Assembly (NCBI RefSeq): GCF_051014685.1
Contig: NW_027478389.1
Coordinates: 1,922,001-1,986,000, forward strand
DNA from: Ptiloglossa arizonensis
Lineage: Eukaryota; Arthropoda; Insecta; Hymenoptera; Colletidae
Length of the DNA: 64,000 nucleotides
Direction: 5' to 3'
Shown one piece after another: positions 23,024-36,665 of the stretch (position 1 is its first letter; every line of letters starts with the position of its first letter). Below the pieces are notes generated by a model that did not search any database, had not been told where the DNA came from, and saw only the letters and a program-made list of their open reading frames with translations. The translations under genes were made by a program, and so were the position numbers.

Positions 23024-23907
23024 ACTCCGATATTTCGCGAACGGATTGACGAATCCGAAAAGTTTCTGTTGCATCTGAAAGTAGAAACTCTCGCGATAAC
23101 AACGGTATGTGTATTTTACCGCTAGGCCATTGTAGTTATTGGTTTCGAGTATCAGACTTGCGAAAACTTTGATGGTTTCTCAACCATTCCTTGACTTCAA
23201 ACTCCCATATCTCGCGAACGGATTGACGAACTCGAGTATTTCCTGTTGCACCTGAAAGTAGAAACTCGCCCGATTACAATGGTGTGTGTACTTTTCCCCT
23301 TGGCCATTGTCGTTATTGGTTACGTGTATCAGACTTGCGAAAATTTTGATGGTTTCTCAACCATTCCATAACTTCAAACTCCCATATCTCGCGAACGGAT
23401 TGACGAACTCGTGTATTTCCTGTTGCACCTGAAAGTAGAAACTCGCCCGATTACAATGGTATGTGTATTTTTCCCCTAGGCCATTCCAGTCGTTCGTTTC
23501 TAGCATCAGACTTGCGAAAATTTTGATGGTGTCTCAACCATTCATTAACTTCAAACTCCCATATCTCGCGAACGGATTGACGAATTCGAAAACTTCCGGT
23601 TGCATCTGAAAGGAGAAACTCGCCCGATTACAATGGTGTCTGTACTTTTCCCCTTGGCCATCCAGTCATTCGTTTCTAGCATCAGACTTGCGAGAATTTT
23701 GGTGGTTTCTCAACCATTCCTTATCTTCAAACTCCCATATCTCGCTGTCGGATTGACGAACTCGAGAAATTCCTGTTGCATCTAAAAGTAGAAACTCGCC
23801 CGATTACAATGGTGTCTCTACTTTCCCCCTAGGAAATTCCAGTTATTCGTTTCTAGCATCGGAATTGCGAAAATTTTGATGGTTTCACAACCATCGCTTA
23901 AGTCCAA
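23024..23907. repeat. Five-monomer tandem unit, copy 2, with one monomer replaced
   Basis: Matches 22,140-23,023 at +884 bp except over about one monomer (about 23,360-23,560). There copy 1 has a ctctcccgatt/Q monomer and this copy has an aactcgtgtatttcc/P monomer matching 11,880-12,100. The R and ccttgac monomers restart at 23,908 and run to about 24,110 as a truncated third copy. Confidence 0.8.
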
Positions 23908-24255
23908 ACTCCGATATTTCGCGAACGGGTTGACGAATCCGAAAAGTTTCTGTTGCATCTGAAAGTAGAAACTCTCGCGATAACAACGGTATGTGTATTT
24001 TACCGCTAGGCCATTGTAGTTGTTGGTTTCGAGTATCAGACTTGCGAAAACTTTGATGGTTTCTCAACCATTCCTTGACTTCAAACTCCCATATCTCGCG
24101 AACGGATTGACGAACTCGAGAAATTCCTGTTGCATCTGAAAGCAGAGACGCGCCCCATTACAACGGTATGTGTATTTTTCCCCTAGGCCATTGTAGTTAT
24201 TGTTTCGAGTATCAGACTTGCGAAAATTTTGATGGTTTCTCAACCAATCTATACT

Positions 24256-24590
24256 TCAAACTCCCATATCTCGCGAACGGATTGACGAACTCGAGAAATG
24301 CCATTTGCATCTGAAAGTAGAAACTCGCCCGATGACAATGGTATGTGTACTTTTTGCCCCTAGGTCATTCCAGTTATTGGTTTCGAGTATCAGACTTGCG
24401 AAAATTATGATGGTTTCTGCACCATTCCTTAACTTCAAACTCCCATATCTCGCGAACGGATTGACGAACTCGAGAAATTCCTATTGCATCTGAAGTAGAA
24501 ACTCGCCCAATTACAATGGTGTCTGTACTTTACCCCTAGGCCATTCCAGTCCTTCGTTTCTAGCATCAGACTTGCGAAAATTTTGATGGT
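24256..24590. repeat. Block j, copy 2
   Basis: Counterpart of 15,061-15,400, 9,195 bp downstream. It contains a 1-bp loss (tctgaagtag). Confidence 0.8.
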
Positions 24591-27324
24591 TTGTCAACCA
24601 TTCCTTAACTTCAAACTCCAATATCCCGCGAACGGATTGACGAACTCGAGAAATTCCTGTTGCATCTGAAAGCAGAAACTCGCCCGATTACGATGGTATG
24701 TGTATTTTTCCGCTAGGCCATTGTAGTTATTTGTTTCGAGTATCAGACTTGCGAAAATTTTGATCGTTTCTCAATCATTCCTTAACTTCAAACTCCCATA
24801 TCTAGCGAACGGATAGACGAACTCGAAAAATTCCTATTGCATCTGAAAGTAGAAACTCGGCCGATTACAATGGTGTGTGTACTTTTCCACTAGGGCATTC
24901 CAGTCATTCGTTTCTAGCATCAGACTTGCGTAAATTTTGATGTTTCTCAACCATTCCTTAACTTCAAACTCCCATATCTCGCGAACGGATTGACGAACTC
25001 GAGAAATTCCTATTGCATCTGAAAGTAGAAACTCGCCCAATTACAATGGTGTCTGTACTTTACCCCTAGGCCATTCCAGTCATTCGTTTCTAGCATCAGA
25101 CTTGCGAAAATATTGATGGTTTGTCAACCATTCCTTAAGTTCAAACTATCATATCTAGCGAACGGATAGACGAGCTCAAAAATTCCTATTGCATCTGAAA
25201 GTAGAAACTCGGCCGATTACAATGGTGTGTGTACTCTTCCACTAGGACATTCCAGTCATTCGTTTCTAGCATCAGACTTGCGTAAATTTTGATGGTTTCT
25301 CAACCATTCCTTAACTTCAAACTCCCACATCTCGCGAACGGATTGACGAACTCGAGAATTTCCTGTTGTATCTGAAAGTAGAAACTCGCCCGATTACAAT
25401 GGTATGTGTACTTTTCCCCTAGGCTATTCCAGTTATTGGTTTCAAATATCAGACTTGCGAAAATTTTGATCGTTTCTCAACCATTCCTTAACTTCAAACT
25501 CCCATATCTCGCGAACGGATTGACGAACTCGAGAAATGCCAGTTTCATCTGAAAGCAGAAACTCGCCCGATTACAATGGTGTCTGTACTTTTCCGCTAGG
25601 CCATTCCGGTCGTTCGTTTCTAGCATCAGACCTGCGAAAATTTTGATGGTTTCTCAACCATTCCTTAACTTCAAACTCCCATATCCCGCGAACGGATTGA
25701 CGAACTCGAGAAATTCCTGTTGCATCTGAAAGCAGAAACTCGCCCGATTACAATGGTGTGTGTATTTTTCCGCTAGGCCATTGTAGTTATTTGTTTCGAG
25801 TATCAGACTTGCGAAAATTTTGATCGTTTCTCAACCATTCCTTAACTTCAAACTCCCATATCTCGCGAACGGATTGACGAACTCGAGAAATGCCATTTTC
25901 ATCTGAAAGCAGAAACTCGCCCGATTACAACGGTGTATGTACTTTTCCCGTTGGCCATTCCAGTTATTAGTTTCGAGTATCAGACTTGCGAAAATTTTGA
26001 TCGTTTCTCAACCATTCCTTAACTTCAAACTCCCATATCTCGCGAACCGATTGACGTAATCGAGGAATTCCTGCTGTATCTGAAAGTAGAAACTCGCCAG
26101 ATTACAAAGGTATGTGCACTTTTCCATTAGGCCATTCCAGTTATTGGTTTCGAGTATCAGGCTTGCGAAAATTTTGATGGTTTCTCAACCATTCCTTAAC
26201 TTCAAACTCCCATATCTCGCGAACGGATTGACGAACTCGAGAAATGCCATTTGCGTCTGAAAGCAGAAACTCGCCCGATTACAATGGTATGTGTATTTTT
26301 CCCCTAGGCCATTGCAGTTATTGGTTTCGAGTATCAGACTTGCGAAAATTTTGATGGTTTCTCAACCATTCCTTAACTTGAAACTCCCATATCCCGCGAA
26401 CGGATTGACGAACTCGAGAAATTCCTGTTGCATCTGAAAGCAGAAACTCGCCCGATTACAATGGTGTCTGTACTTTTCCCCTAGGCCATTCCAGTCATCC
26501 GTTTCTAGCATCAGACTTGCGAAAATTTTGATGGTTTCTCAACCATTCCTTAAGTTCAAACTCCCATATCTCGCGAAGGGATAGACGAACTCGAGAAATT
26601 CCTGTTGCATTTGAAAGTAGAAACTCGCCCGATTACAATGGTGTGTGTACTTTTCCCCTTGGCCACTGTAGTTATTGGTTACGTGTATCAGACTTGCGAA
26701 AATTTTGATGGTTTCTCAACCATTCCTTAAATTCAAACTCCCATATCTCGCGAACGGATTGACGATCTCGAGTATTTCCTGTTGCACCTGAAAGTAGAAA
26801 CTCGACCAATTACAATGGTGTGTGTACTTTTCCCCTAGGCCATTCCAGTTATTCGTTTCTAGCATCAGAATTGCGAAAATTTTGATCGTTTCACAACCAT
26901 CGCTTAAGTCCAAACTCCGACATTTCGCGAACGGATTAACGAATCCGAAAAGTTTCTGTTGCATCTGAAAGTAGAAACTCTCACGATTACAACGGTATGT
27001 GTATTTTACCGCTAGGCCATTTTTGTTATTGGTTTCGAGTATCAGACTTGCGAAAAATTTGAAGGTTTCACAACCATTCCTTAACTTCAATCTCCCACAT
27101 CTCGCGAACGGATTGACGAACTCGAGAAATTCCGGTCGCATCTGAAAGTAGAGACTCGCCCGATTACAATGGTGTGTGTATTTTTCCCCTTGGCCATTGT
27201 AGTTATTGGTTACGTGTATCAGACTTGCGAAAATTTTGATGATTTCTCAACCATTCCTTAACTTCAAACTTCCATATCTGGCGAACGGATTGACGAACTC
27301 GACAATTTCCTGTTGAATCTGAAA
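24500..27324. repeat. Block l, copy 2 (about 16 monomers)
   Basis: Counterpart of 19,021-21,490 with three additional monomers at about 25,650-26,180 and one fewer near 25,275. The net changes are whole monomers to within 1 bp. It contains a reverse-strand open frame of 141 codons (26,716-27,141) caused by three successive tcacaacc-type or equivalent stop losses. That frame is not a gene. Confidence 0.85.
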
Positions 27325-28018
27325 GTAGAAACTCGCCCGATTACAATGGTATGTGTACTTTTCCCCTAGGCCATTCCAGTTCTTCGTTTCTAGCATTAGA
27401 ATTGCGAAAATTTTGATGGTCTCTCAACCATTGCTTATGTCCAACCTCTGATATTTCGCGTACGGTTTGACGAATCCGAAGAGTTTCTGTTGCATCTGAA
27501 AGTTGAAACTCTCACGATTACAACGATATGTTTATTTTTCCGCTAGGCCATTGTAGTTATTTGTTTCGAGTATCACTTGCGAAAATTTTGATGGTTTCTC
27601 AACCATTCCATAACTTCAAACTCCCATATCTCGCGAACGGATTGACGAACTCGAGAAATTCCTGTTGTATCTGAAAGTGGAAACTCTCACGATTACAACG
27701 ATATGTGTATTTTACCGGTAGGCCATTGCAGTTATTGGTTTCGAGTATCAGACTTGCGAAAATTTTGATGGTTTCTCAACCATTCCTTAACTTCAATCTC
27801 CCATATCTCGCGAACGGATTGACGAACTCGATAAATTCCTGTTGCATCTGAAAGTAGAAACTCGCCGGATTACAATGGTGTCTGTACTTTTCCCCTAGGC
27901 CATTTCAGTCATTCGTTTCAAGCATCAGACTTGCGAGAATTTTGATGGTTTCTCAACCATTCCTTAACTTCAAACTCCCATATCACGCGACCGGATTGAC
28001 GAACTCGAGAAATTCCTG
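26830..28018. repeat. Block m, copy 1 (about 6.7 monomers)
   Basis: Matches 30,013-31,201 at +3,183 bp (18 monomers minus 3). Shared rare variants: cgacatttcgcg with ggattaacg, aaatttgaagg, atctggcgaacgg with gacaatttcc, agcattag, ttatgtccaacc, gtatcacttgcg, aagtggaaac and cacgcgaccgg. Confidence 0.85.
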
Positions 28019-30012
28019 TTGCATCTGAAAGTAGAAACTTTCACGATTACAACGGTATGTGTATTTTACCGCTAGGCCATTGTTGTTATTGGTTTCGAGT
28101 ATCAGACTTGCGAAAATTTTGATGGTTTCTCAACCATTCCTTAATTTCAAACTCCCATATCTCGCGAACGGATTGACGAACTGGAGAAATTCCTGTTGCA
28201 TCTGAAAGTAGAAACTTTCACGATTACAACGGTATGTGTATTTTACCGCTAGGCCATTGTTGTTATTGGTTTCGAGTATCAGACTTGCGAAAACTTTGAT
28301 AGTTTCTCAACCATTGCTTGAATTCAAACTCCCATATCTCGCGAACGGATTGACGAACTCGAGTATTTCCTGTTGCACCTGAAAGTAGAAACTCGCCCGA
28401 TGACAAAGGTGTGCGTACTTTTCCCCTTGGCCATTGTCGTTATTGGTTACGTGTATCAGACTTGCGAAAATTTTGATGATTTCTCAACCATTCATTAACT
28501 TCAAACTTCCATATCTCGCGAACGGATTGACGAACTCGACAATTTCCTGTTGAATCTGAAAGTAGAAACTCGCCCGATTACAATGGTATGTGTATTTTTC
28601 CCCTAGGCCATTCCAGTCGTTCGTTTCTAGCATCAGACTTGCGAAAATTTTGATGGTCTCTCAACCATTCCTTAACTTCAAACCCCCATATCTCGCGAAC
28701 GGATTGACGAACTCGAGAAATTCCGGTCGCATCTGAAAGTAGAAACTCGCCCGATTGCAATGGTGTGTGTACTTTTCCCCTAGGCCATTCCAGTTACTGG
28801 TTTCGAGTATCAGACTTGCGAAAATTTTGATGGTTTCTCAACCATTCCTTAACTTCAAACTCCCATTTCTCGCGAACGGATTGACGAACTCGAGAAATGC
28901 CATTTGCATCTGAAAGCAGAAACTCGCCCGATTACAACGGTATGTGTATTTTCCCCCTAGGCCATTGTAGTTATTGGTTTCGAGTATCAGAATTGCGAAA
29001 ATTTTGATGGTTTCTCAACCATTCCTTAACTTCAAACTCCCATATCTCGCAGACGGATTGACGAACTCGAGAAATTCCTGTTGCATCTGAAAGTAGAAAC
29101 TCGGCCGATTACAATGTTGTGTGTACTTTTCCACTAGGCCATTCCAGTCATTCGTTTCTAGCATCAGACTTGCGAAAATTTTGATGGTTTCTCAACCATT
29201 CCGTAACTTCAAACTCCCATATCACGCGAACGGATTGACGAACTCGAGAAATTCCTGTTGTATCTGAAAGTACAAACTCGCCCGATTACAATGGTATGTG
29301 TACTTTTCCCCTAGGCCATTCCAGTCGTTCGTTTCTAGCATCAGACCTGCGAAAATTTTGATGGTTTCTCAACCATTACTTAACTTCAAACTCCCATATC
29401 TCGCCGTCGGATTGACGAACTCGAGAAATTCTTGTTGCATCTGAAAGTAGAAACCCGCCCGATTACAACGGTATGTGTATTTTTCCCCTAGGCCATTGTA
29501 GTTATTGGTTTCGAGTAACAGACTTCCGAAAATTTTGATTGTTTCTCAACCATTCCTTAACTTCAAACTCCCATATCTCGCGAACGGATTGACGAACTCG
29601 AAAAATTCTGGTTGCATCTGAAAGTAGAAACTCGCCCGATTACAATGCGGTCTGTACTTTTCCCCTAGGCCATTCCAGTCATTCGTTTCCAGCATCAGAC
29701 TTGCGAAAATTTTGATGGTTTCTCAACCATTCCTTATATTCCAACTCCCATATCTCGCGAACGGATTGACGTACCCGAGAAATTCCTGACGCATCTGAAA
29801 GCAGAATCTCGCCCGATTACAACGGTATGTGTATTTTTCCCCTAGGCCATTGTTGTTTTGGTTTCGAGTATCAGACTTGCGAAAATTTTGATGGTTTCTC
29901 AACCATTCCTTAAATTCAAACTCCCATATCTCGCGAACGGATTGACGATCTCGACAATTTCTTGTTGCATCTGAAAGTAGAAGCTCGCCCGATTACAATG
30001 GTATGTGTACTT

Positions 30013-31201
30013 TTCCCCTAGGCCATTCCAGTTATTCGTTTCTAGCATCAGAATTGCGAAAATTTTGATCGTTTCTCAACCATCGCTTAAGTCCAAACTC
30101 CGACATTTCGCGAACGGATTAACGAATCCGAAAAGTTTCTGTTGCATCTGAAAGTAGAAACTCTCACGATTACAACGGTATGTGTATTTTACCGCTAGGC
30201 CATTGTTGTTATTGGTTTCGAGTATCAGACTTGCGAAAAATTTGAAGGTTTCTCAACCATTCCTTAACTTCAATCTCCCACATCTCGCGAACGGATTGAC
30301 GAACTCGAGAAATTCCGGTTGCATCTGAAAGTAGAAACTCGACCGATTACAATGGTGAGTGTACCTTTCCCCTTGGCCATTGTAGTTATTGGTTACGTGT
30401 ATCAGACTTACGAAAATTTTGATGATTTCTCAACCATTCCTTAACTTCAAACTTCCATATCTGGCGAACGGATTGACGAACTCGACAATTTCCTGTTGAA
30501 TCTGAAAGTAGAAACTCGCCCGATTACAATGGTATGTGTACTTTTCCCCTAGGCCATTCCAGTTCTTCGTTTCTAGCATTAGAATTGCGAAAATTTTGAT
30601 GGTCTCTCAACCATCGCTTATGTCCAACCTCTGATATTTCGCGTACGGTTTGACGAATCCGAAGAGTTTCTGTTGCATCTGAAAGTTGAAACTCTCACGA
30701 TTACAACGGTATGTTTATTTTTCCGCTAGGCCATTGTAGTTATTTGTTTCGAGTATCACTTGCGAAAATTTTGATGGTTTCTCAACCATTCCATAACTTC
30801 AAACTCCCATATCTCGCGAACGGATTGACGAACTCGAGAAATTCCTGTTGCATCTGAAAGTGGAAACTCTCACGATTACAACGTTATGTGTATTTTACCG
30901 CTAGGCCATTGCAGTTATTGGTTTCGAGTATCAGACTTGCGAAAATTTTGATGGTTTCTCAACCATTCCTTAACTTCAATCTCCCATATCTCGCGAACGG
31001 ATTGACGAACTCGATAAATTCCTGTTGCATCTGAAAGTAGAAACTCGCCGGATTACAATGGTGTCTGTACTTTTCCCCTAGGCCATTTCAGTCAGTCGTT
31101 TCTAGCATCAGACTTGCGAGAATTTTGATGGTTTCTCAACCATTCCTTAACTTCAAACTCCCATATCACGCGACCGGATTGACGAACTCGAGAAATTCCT
31201 G
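30013..31201. repeat. Block m, copy 2
   Basis: Counterpart of 26,830-28,018. It ends where this copy continues with cctgacgcatc and cgcacgatt. Its first 220 bp recur again near 31,420 and 32,490. Confidence 0.85.
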
Positions 31202-31245
31202 ACGCATCTGAAAGCAGAAACTCGCACGATTACAACGGTATGTAT
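30920..31245. repeat. Block n, copy 1 (about 1.8 monomers)
   Basis: Sequence with cgataaattcc, cgccggatt, cagtcagtcg, gcgagaatttt, cacgcgaccgg and cctgacgcatc. It recurs at 31,628-31,953, exactly 708 bp (4 monomers) downstream. Confidence 0.85.
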
Positions 31246-31627
31246 ATTTTTCCCCTAGGCCTTTGTGGTTATTGGTTTCGAGTATCAGTCTTGCGAAAAT
31301 TTTGATGGTTTCTCAACCATTCCTTAATTTCAAACTCCCATATCTCGCGAACGGATTGACGAACTCGAGAAATTCCTGTTGCACCTGAAAGTGGAAACTC
31401 GCCCGATTACAATGGTGTGTGTACTTTTCCCCTAGGCCATTCCAGTTATTCGTTTCTAGCATCAGAATTGCGAAAATTTTGATCGTTTCTCAACCATCGC
31501 TTAAGTCCAAACTCCGACATTTCGCGAACGGATTAACGAATCCGAAAAGTTTCTGTTGCATCTGAAAGTAGAAACTCTCACGATTACAACGGTATGTGTA
31601 TTTTACCGCTAGGCCATTGTTGTTATT

Positions 31628-31953
31628 GGTTTCGAGTATCAGACTTGCGAAAATTTTGATGGTTTCTCAACCATTCCTTAACTTCAATCTCCCATATCTC
31701 GCGAACGGATTGACGAACTCGATAAATTCCTGTTGCATCTGAAAGTAGAAACTCGCCGGATTACAATGGTGTCTGTACTTTTCCCCTAGGCCATTTCAGT
31801 CAGTCGTTTCTAGCATCAGACTTGCGAGAATTTTGATGGTTTCTCAACCATTCCTTAACTTCAAACTCCCATATCACGCGACCGGATTGACGGACTCGAG
31901 AAATTCCTGACGCATCTGAAAGCAGAAACTCGCACGATTACAACGGTATGTGT
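31628..31953. repeat. Block n, copy 2
   Basis: Counterpart of 30,920-31,245 at +708 bp, with gacggactcgag for gacgaactcgag. Confidence 0.85.
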
Positions 31954-33679
31954 ATTTTACCGCTAGGCCATTGTTGTTATTGGTTTCGAGTATCAGACTT
32001 GCGAAAATTTTGGTGGTTTCTCAACCATTCCTTAACTTCAAACTCCCATATCTCGCGGACGGACTGACGAACTCGAGAAATTCCTGTTGCATCTAAAAGT
32101 AGAAACTCGCCCGATTACAATGGTGTCTCTACTTTTCCCCTAGGAAATTCCAGTTATTCGTTTCTAGCATCGGAATTGCGAAAATTTTGATGGTTTCTCA
32201 ACCATCGCTTAAGACCAAACTCCGATATTTCGCGAACGGATTGACGAATCCGAAAAGTTTCTGTTGCATCTGAAAGTAGAAACTCTCGCGATAACAACGG
32301 TATGTGTATTTTACCGCTAGGCCATTGTAGTTATTGATTTCGAGTATCAGACTTTCGAAAACTTTGATGGTTTCTCAACCATTCCTTGACTTCAAACTCC
32401 CATATCTCGCGAACGGATCGACGAACTCGAGTATTTCCTGTTGCACCTGAAAGTAGAAGCTCGCCCGATTACAATGGTGTGTGTACTTTTCCCCTAGGCC
32501 ATTCCAGTTATTCGTTTCTAGCATCAGAATTGCGAAAATTTTGATCGTTTCTCAACCATCGCTTAAGTCCAAACTCCGACATTTCCTGAACGGATTAACG
32601 AATCCGAAAAGTTTCTGTTGCATCTGAAAGTGGAAACTCTCACGATTACAACGGTATGTGTATTTTACCGCTAGGCCATTGTTGTTATTGGTTTCGAGTA
32701 TCAGACTTGCGAAAATTTTGATGGTTTCTCAACCATTCCTTAACTACAAACTCCCATATCTCGCGGACGGATTGACGAACTCGAGAAAATCCTGTTGCAT
32801 CTGAAAGTAGAAACTCTCCCGATTACAACGGTATGTGTATTTTTCCTCTAGGCCATTGTAGTTATTGGTTTCGTGTTTCAGATTTGCGAAAATTTTGATG
32901 GTTTCTCAACCATTCCTAAACTTCAAACTCCCATATCTCGCGAACGGATTGACGAATTCGAAAACTTCCGGTTGCATCTGAAAGGAGAAACTCGCCCGAT
33001 TACAATGGTGTCTGTACTTTTCCCCTAGGCCATTGCAGTTATTCGTTTCTAGCATTAGAATTGCGAAAATTGTTTTGGCTTCTCAACTATCGCTTAAGTC
33101 CAAACTTCGATATTTCGCGAACGGATTTACGAATCCGAAAAGTTTCTCTTGCATGTGAAACTAGAAACCCTCACGATTACAACGGTATGTGTATTTTACC
33201 GCTAGGCCATTGTAGTTATTGGTTTCGAGTATCAGACTTGCGAAAATTTTGATGGTTTCTCATCCATTCTTTAACTTCAAACTCCCATATCTCACGAACG
33301 GATTGGCGAACTCGCGAAATTCCGCTTGCTTCAGAAAGTAGAATCTCGCCCGATTACAATGGTGTCTGTATTTTTCCCCTAGGCCATTCCAGTCATTCGT
33401 TTCTAGCATCGGAAATGCGAAAATATTGATGGTTTCTCAACCATTTCTTAACTCCAAACTCCGATATTTCGCGAACGGATTGACGAATCCGAAAAATTTC
33501 CGTTGCATCTTAAAATAGAAACTCTCCCGATTTCAACGGTATGGGTATTTTTCCCCTAGGCCGTTGTAGTTATTGGTTTCGAGTATCAGACTTGCGAAAA
33601 TTTTGTTGGTTTCTCAACCATTCCTTAACTTGAAACTCCCATATCTCGCGAACTGATAGGCGAACTCGAGAAATTCCTG

Positions 33680-34190
33680 TTGCATCTGAAAGTAGAAACT
33701 CACCCGATTACAATGGTGTCTGTATTTTCCCCTAGGCCATTCCAGTCATTCGTTTCTAGCATCAGACTTGCGAGAATTTTGATGGTGTCTCAACCATTCC
33801 TTAACTTCAATCTCCCATATCTCGCGAACGGATTGACGACCTCGAGAAATTGCGGTTGCATCTGAAAGTAGACACTCGCCCGATTACAATGGTGTCTCTA
33901 CTTTTCCCCTGGGCAATTCCAGTTATTCGTTTCTAGCATCGGAATTGCGAAAATTTTGATGGTTTCTCAACCATTGCTTAAGTCCAAACTCCGATATTTC
34001 GCGGACGGATTGACGAATCCGAAAGTTTCTGTTGCGTCTGAACGTAGAAACTCTCACGATAACAACGGTATCTGTATTTTACCGCTAGGCCATTGTAGTT
34101 ATTGGTTTCGAGTATCAGACTTGCGAAAATTTTGTTGGTTTCTCAACCATTCCTTAACTTGAAACTCCCATATCTCGCGAACTGATAGGC
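33680..34190. repeat. Internal three-monomer motif of the 27-mer, occurrence 1
   Basis: Order: tgtattttcccc with a P end; gcgagaatttt, ggtgtctc and gacgacctcgagaaattgcgg; tctctac with ctgggcaattcc; an R unit with gaacgtag and gtatctgtatt; then ttttgttgg and ttgaaactcc. It recurs at 35,094 (8 monomers on) and 36,155 (6 on), then 13 monomers on in the next 27-mer copy (8+6+13=27). This is an older higher-order layer inside the recent duplication. Confidence 0.8.
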
Positions 34191-35093
34191 GAACTCGAGA
34201 AATTCCTGTTGCATCTGAAAGTAGAAACTCACCCGATTACAACGGTATGTGTATTTTACCGCTAGGCCATTGTAGTTATTGGTTTTGAGTATCAGACTTC
34301 CGAAAATTTCGATGGATTCTCAACCATTCCTTAAATTCAAACTCCCATATCTCGCGAACGGATTGACGACCTCGAGAAATTCCGGTTGCATCTGAAAGCA
34401 GAAACTCGCCCGATTACAATGGTGTCTGTACTTTTCCCCTAGGGCATTCCAGTCATTCGTCTCTGGCAACAGACTTGCGAAAATTTTGAATGTTTCTCAT
34501 CCATTCTTTAACTTCAAACTCCCATATCTCACGAACGGATTGACGAACTCGAGAAATTCCGCTTGCATCTGAAAGTAGAATCTCGCCCGATTACAACGGT
34601 GTCTGTATTTTTCTCCTAGGCTATTCCAGTCATTCGTTTCTAGCATCGGAAATGCGAAAATATTGATGGTTTCTCAACCATTTCTTAACTCCAAACTCCG
34701 ATATTTCGCGAACGGATTGACGAATCCGAAAAATTTCCGTTGCATCTTGAAAGAGAAACTCTCCCGATTTCAACGGTATGGGTATTTTTCCCGTAGGCCG
34801 TTGTAGTTATTGGTTTCGAGTATCAGACTTGCGAAAATTTTGATGGTTTCTCAACCATTCCTTAAATTCAAACTCCCATATCTCGCGAACGCATTGACGA
34901 ACTCGAGAAATTCCGGTTGCATCTGGAAGTAGAAACCCGCTCGATTACAATGGTGTCTGTACTATTCCCCCAGGCCACTCCAGTCATTCGTTTCTAGCAT
35001 CAGACTTGCGAAAGTTTTGATGGTTTCTCAACCATTCCTTAACTTCAAACTCCCATATCTCGCGAACGGATTGACGACCTCGAGAAATTGCTG

Positions 35094-35604
35094 TTGCATC
35101 TGAAAGTAGAAACTCGCCCGATTACAATGGTGTCTGTATTTTCCCCTAGGCCATTCCAGTCATTCGTTTCTAGCATCAGACTTGCGAGAATTTTGATGGT
35201 GTCTCAACCATTCCTTAACTTCAATCTCCCATATCTCGCGAACGGATTGACGACCTCGAGAAATTGCGGTTGCATCTGAAAGTAGACACTCGCCCGATTA
35301 CAATGGTGTCTCTACTTTTCCCCTGGGCAATTCCAGTTATTCGTTTCTAGCATCGGAATTGCGAAAATTTTGATGGTTTCTCAACCATCGCTTAAGTCCA
35401 AACTCCGATATTTCGCGCACGGTTTGAAGAATCCGAAAAGTTTCTGTTGCATCTGAACGTAGAAACTCTCACGATAACAACGGTATCTGTATTTTACCGC
35501 TAGGCCATTGTAGTTATTGGTTTCGAGTATCAGACTTGCGAAAATTTTGTTGGTTTCTCAACCATTCCTTAACTTGAAACTCCCATATCTCGCGAACGGA
35601 TTGA
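35094..35604. repeat. Internal three-monomer motif, occurrence 2
   Basis: As at 33,680, offset 1,414 bp (8 monomers minus 2). Its R unit has gcgcacggtttgaag, and the following monomer lacks the aactgatagg variant of occurrences 1 and 3. Confidence 0.8.
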
Positions 35605-36154
35605 CGACCTCGAGAAATTCCGGTTGCATCTGAAAGCAGAAACTCGCCCGATTACAATGGTGTCTGTACTTTTCCCCTAGGGCATTCCAGTCAATCGTTT
35701 CTGGCAACAGACTTGCGAAAATTTTGATGGTTTCTCAACCATTCTTTAACTTCAAACTCCCATATCTCAGGAACCGATTGACGAACTCGAGAAATTCCGC
35801 TTGCATCTGAAAGTAGAATCTCGCCCGATTACAACGGTGTCTGTATTTTTCCCCTGGGCCATTCCAGTCATTCGTTTCTAGCATCGGAAATGCGAAAATA
35901 TTGATGGTTTCTGAAACATTTCTTAACTCCAAACTCCGATATTTCGCGAACGGATTGACGAATCCGAAAAATTTCCGTTGCATCTTAAAATAGAAACTCT
36001 CCCGATTTCAACGGTATGGGTATTTTTCCCCTAGGCCGTTGTAGTTATTGGTTTCGAGTATCAGACTTGCGAAAATTTTGATGGTTTCTCAACCATTCCT
36101 TAAATTCAAACTCCCATATCTCGCGAACGGATTGACGAACTCGAGAAATTCCGG

Positions 36155-36665
36155 TTGCATCTGGAAGTAGAAACTCGCCCGATTACAATGGTGTCTGTAT
36201 ATTCCCCTAGGCCATTCCAGTCATTCGTTTCTAGCATCAGACTTGCGAGAATTTTGATGGTGTCTCAACCATTCCTTAACTTCAATCTCCCATATCTCGC
36301 GAACGGATTGACGACCTCGAGAAATTGCGGTTGCATCTGAAAGTAGACACTCGCCCGATTACAATGGTGTCTCTACTTTTCCCCTGGGCATTTCCAGTTA
36401 TTCGTTTCTAGCATCGGAATTGCGAAAATTTTGATGGTTTCTCAACCATCGCTTAAGTCCAAACTCCGATATTTCGCACACGGATTGACGAATCCGAAAA
36501 GTTTCTGTTGCATCTGAACGTAGAAACTCTCACGATAACAACGGTATCTGTATTTTACCGCTAGGCCATTGTAGTTATTGGTTTCGAGTATCAGACTTGC
36601 GTAAATTTTGTTTGTTTCTCAACCATTCCTTAACTTGAAACTCCCATATCTCGCGAACTGATAGG
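36155..36665. repeat. Internal three-monomer motif, occurrence 3
   Basis: As at 33,680, offset 1,061 bp (6 monomers minus 1) from occurrence 2. It has tgtatattcccc, ggcatttcc, cgcacacgg and gcgtaaattttgtttg variants. Confidence 0.8.

Larger units (their letters stand above)
17877..32185. repeat. Zone B: array with R-type left halves
   Basis: About 81 monomers. From here on a diverged left half appears: R, with cttaagtccaaactcc, gatatttcgcg and gaatccgaaaagtttc. It is normally followed by tctcacgattacaac and ttaccgctagg, and preceded by a P-type end. R units are seen near 17,885 (variant), 21,061, 22,130 (variant), 23,012, 23,896, 26,900, 27,430 (variant), 30,085, 30,615 (variant) and 31,498. 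P and Q monomers are interspersed. No gene or transposon was seen. Confidence 0.85.
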
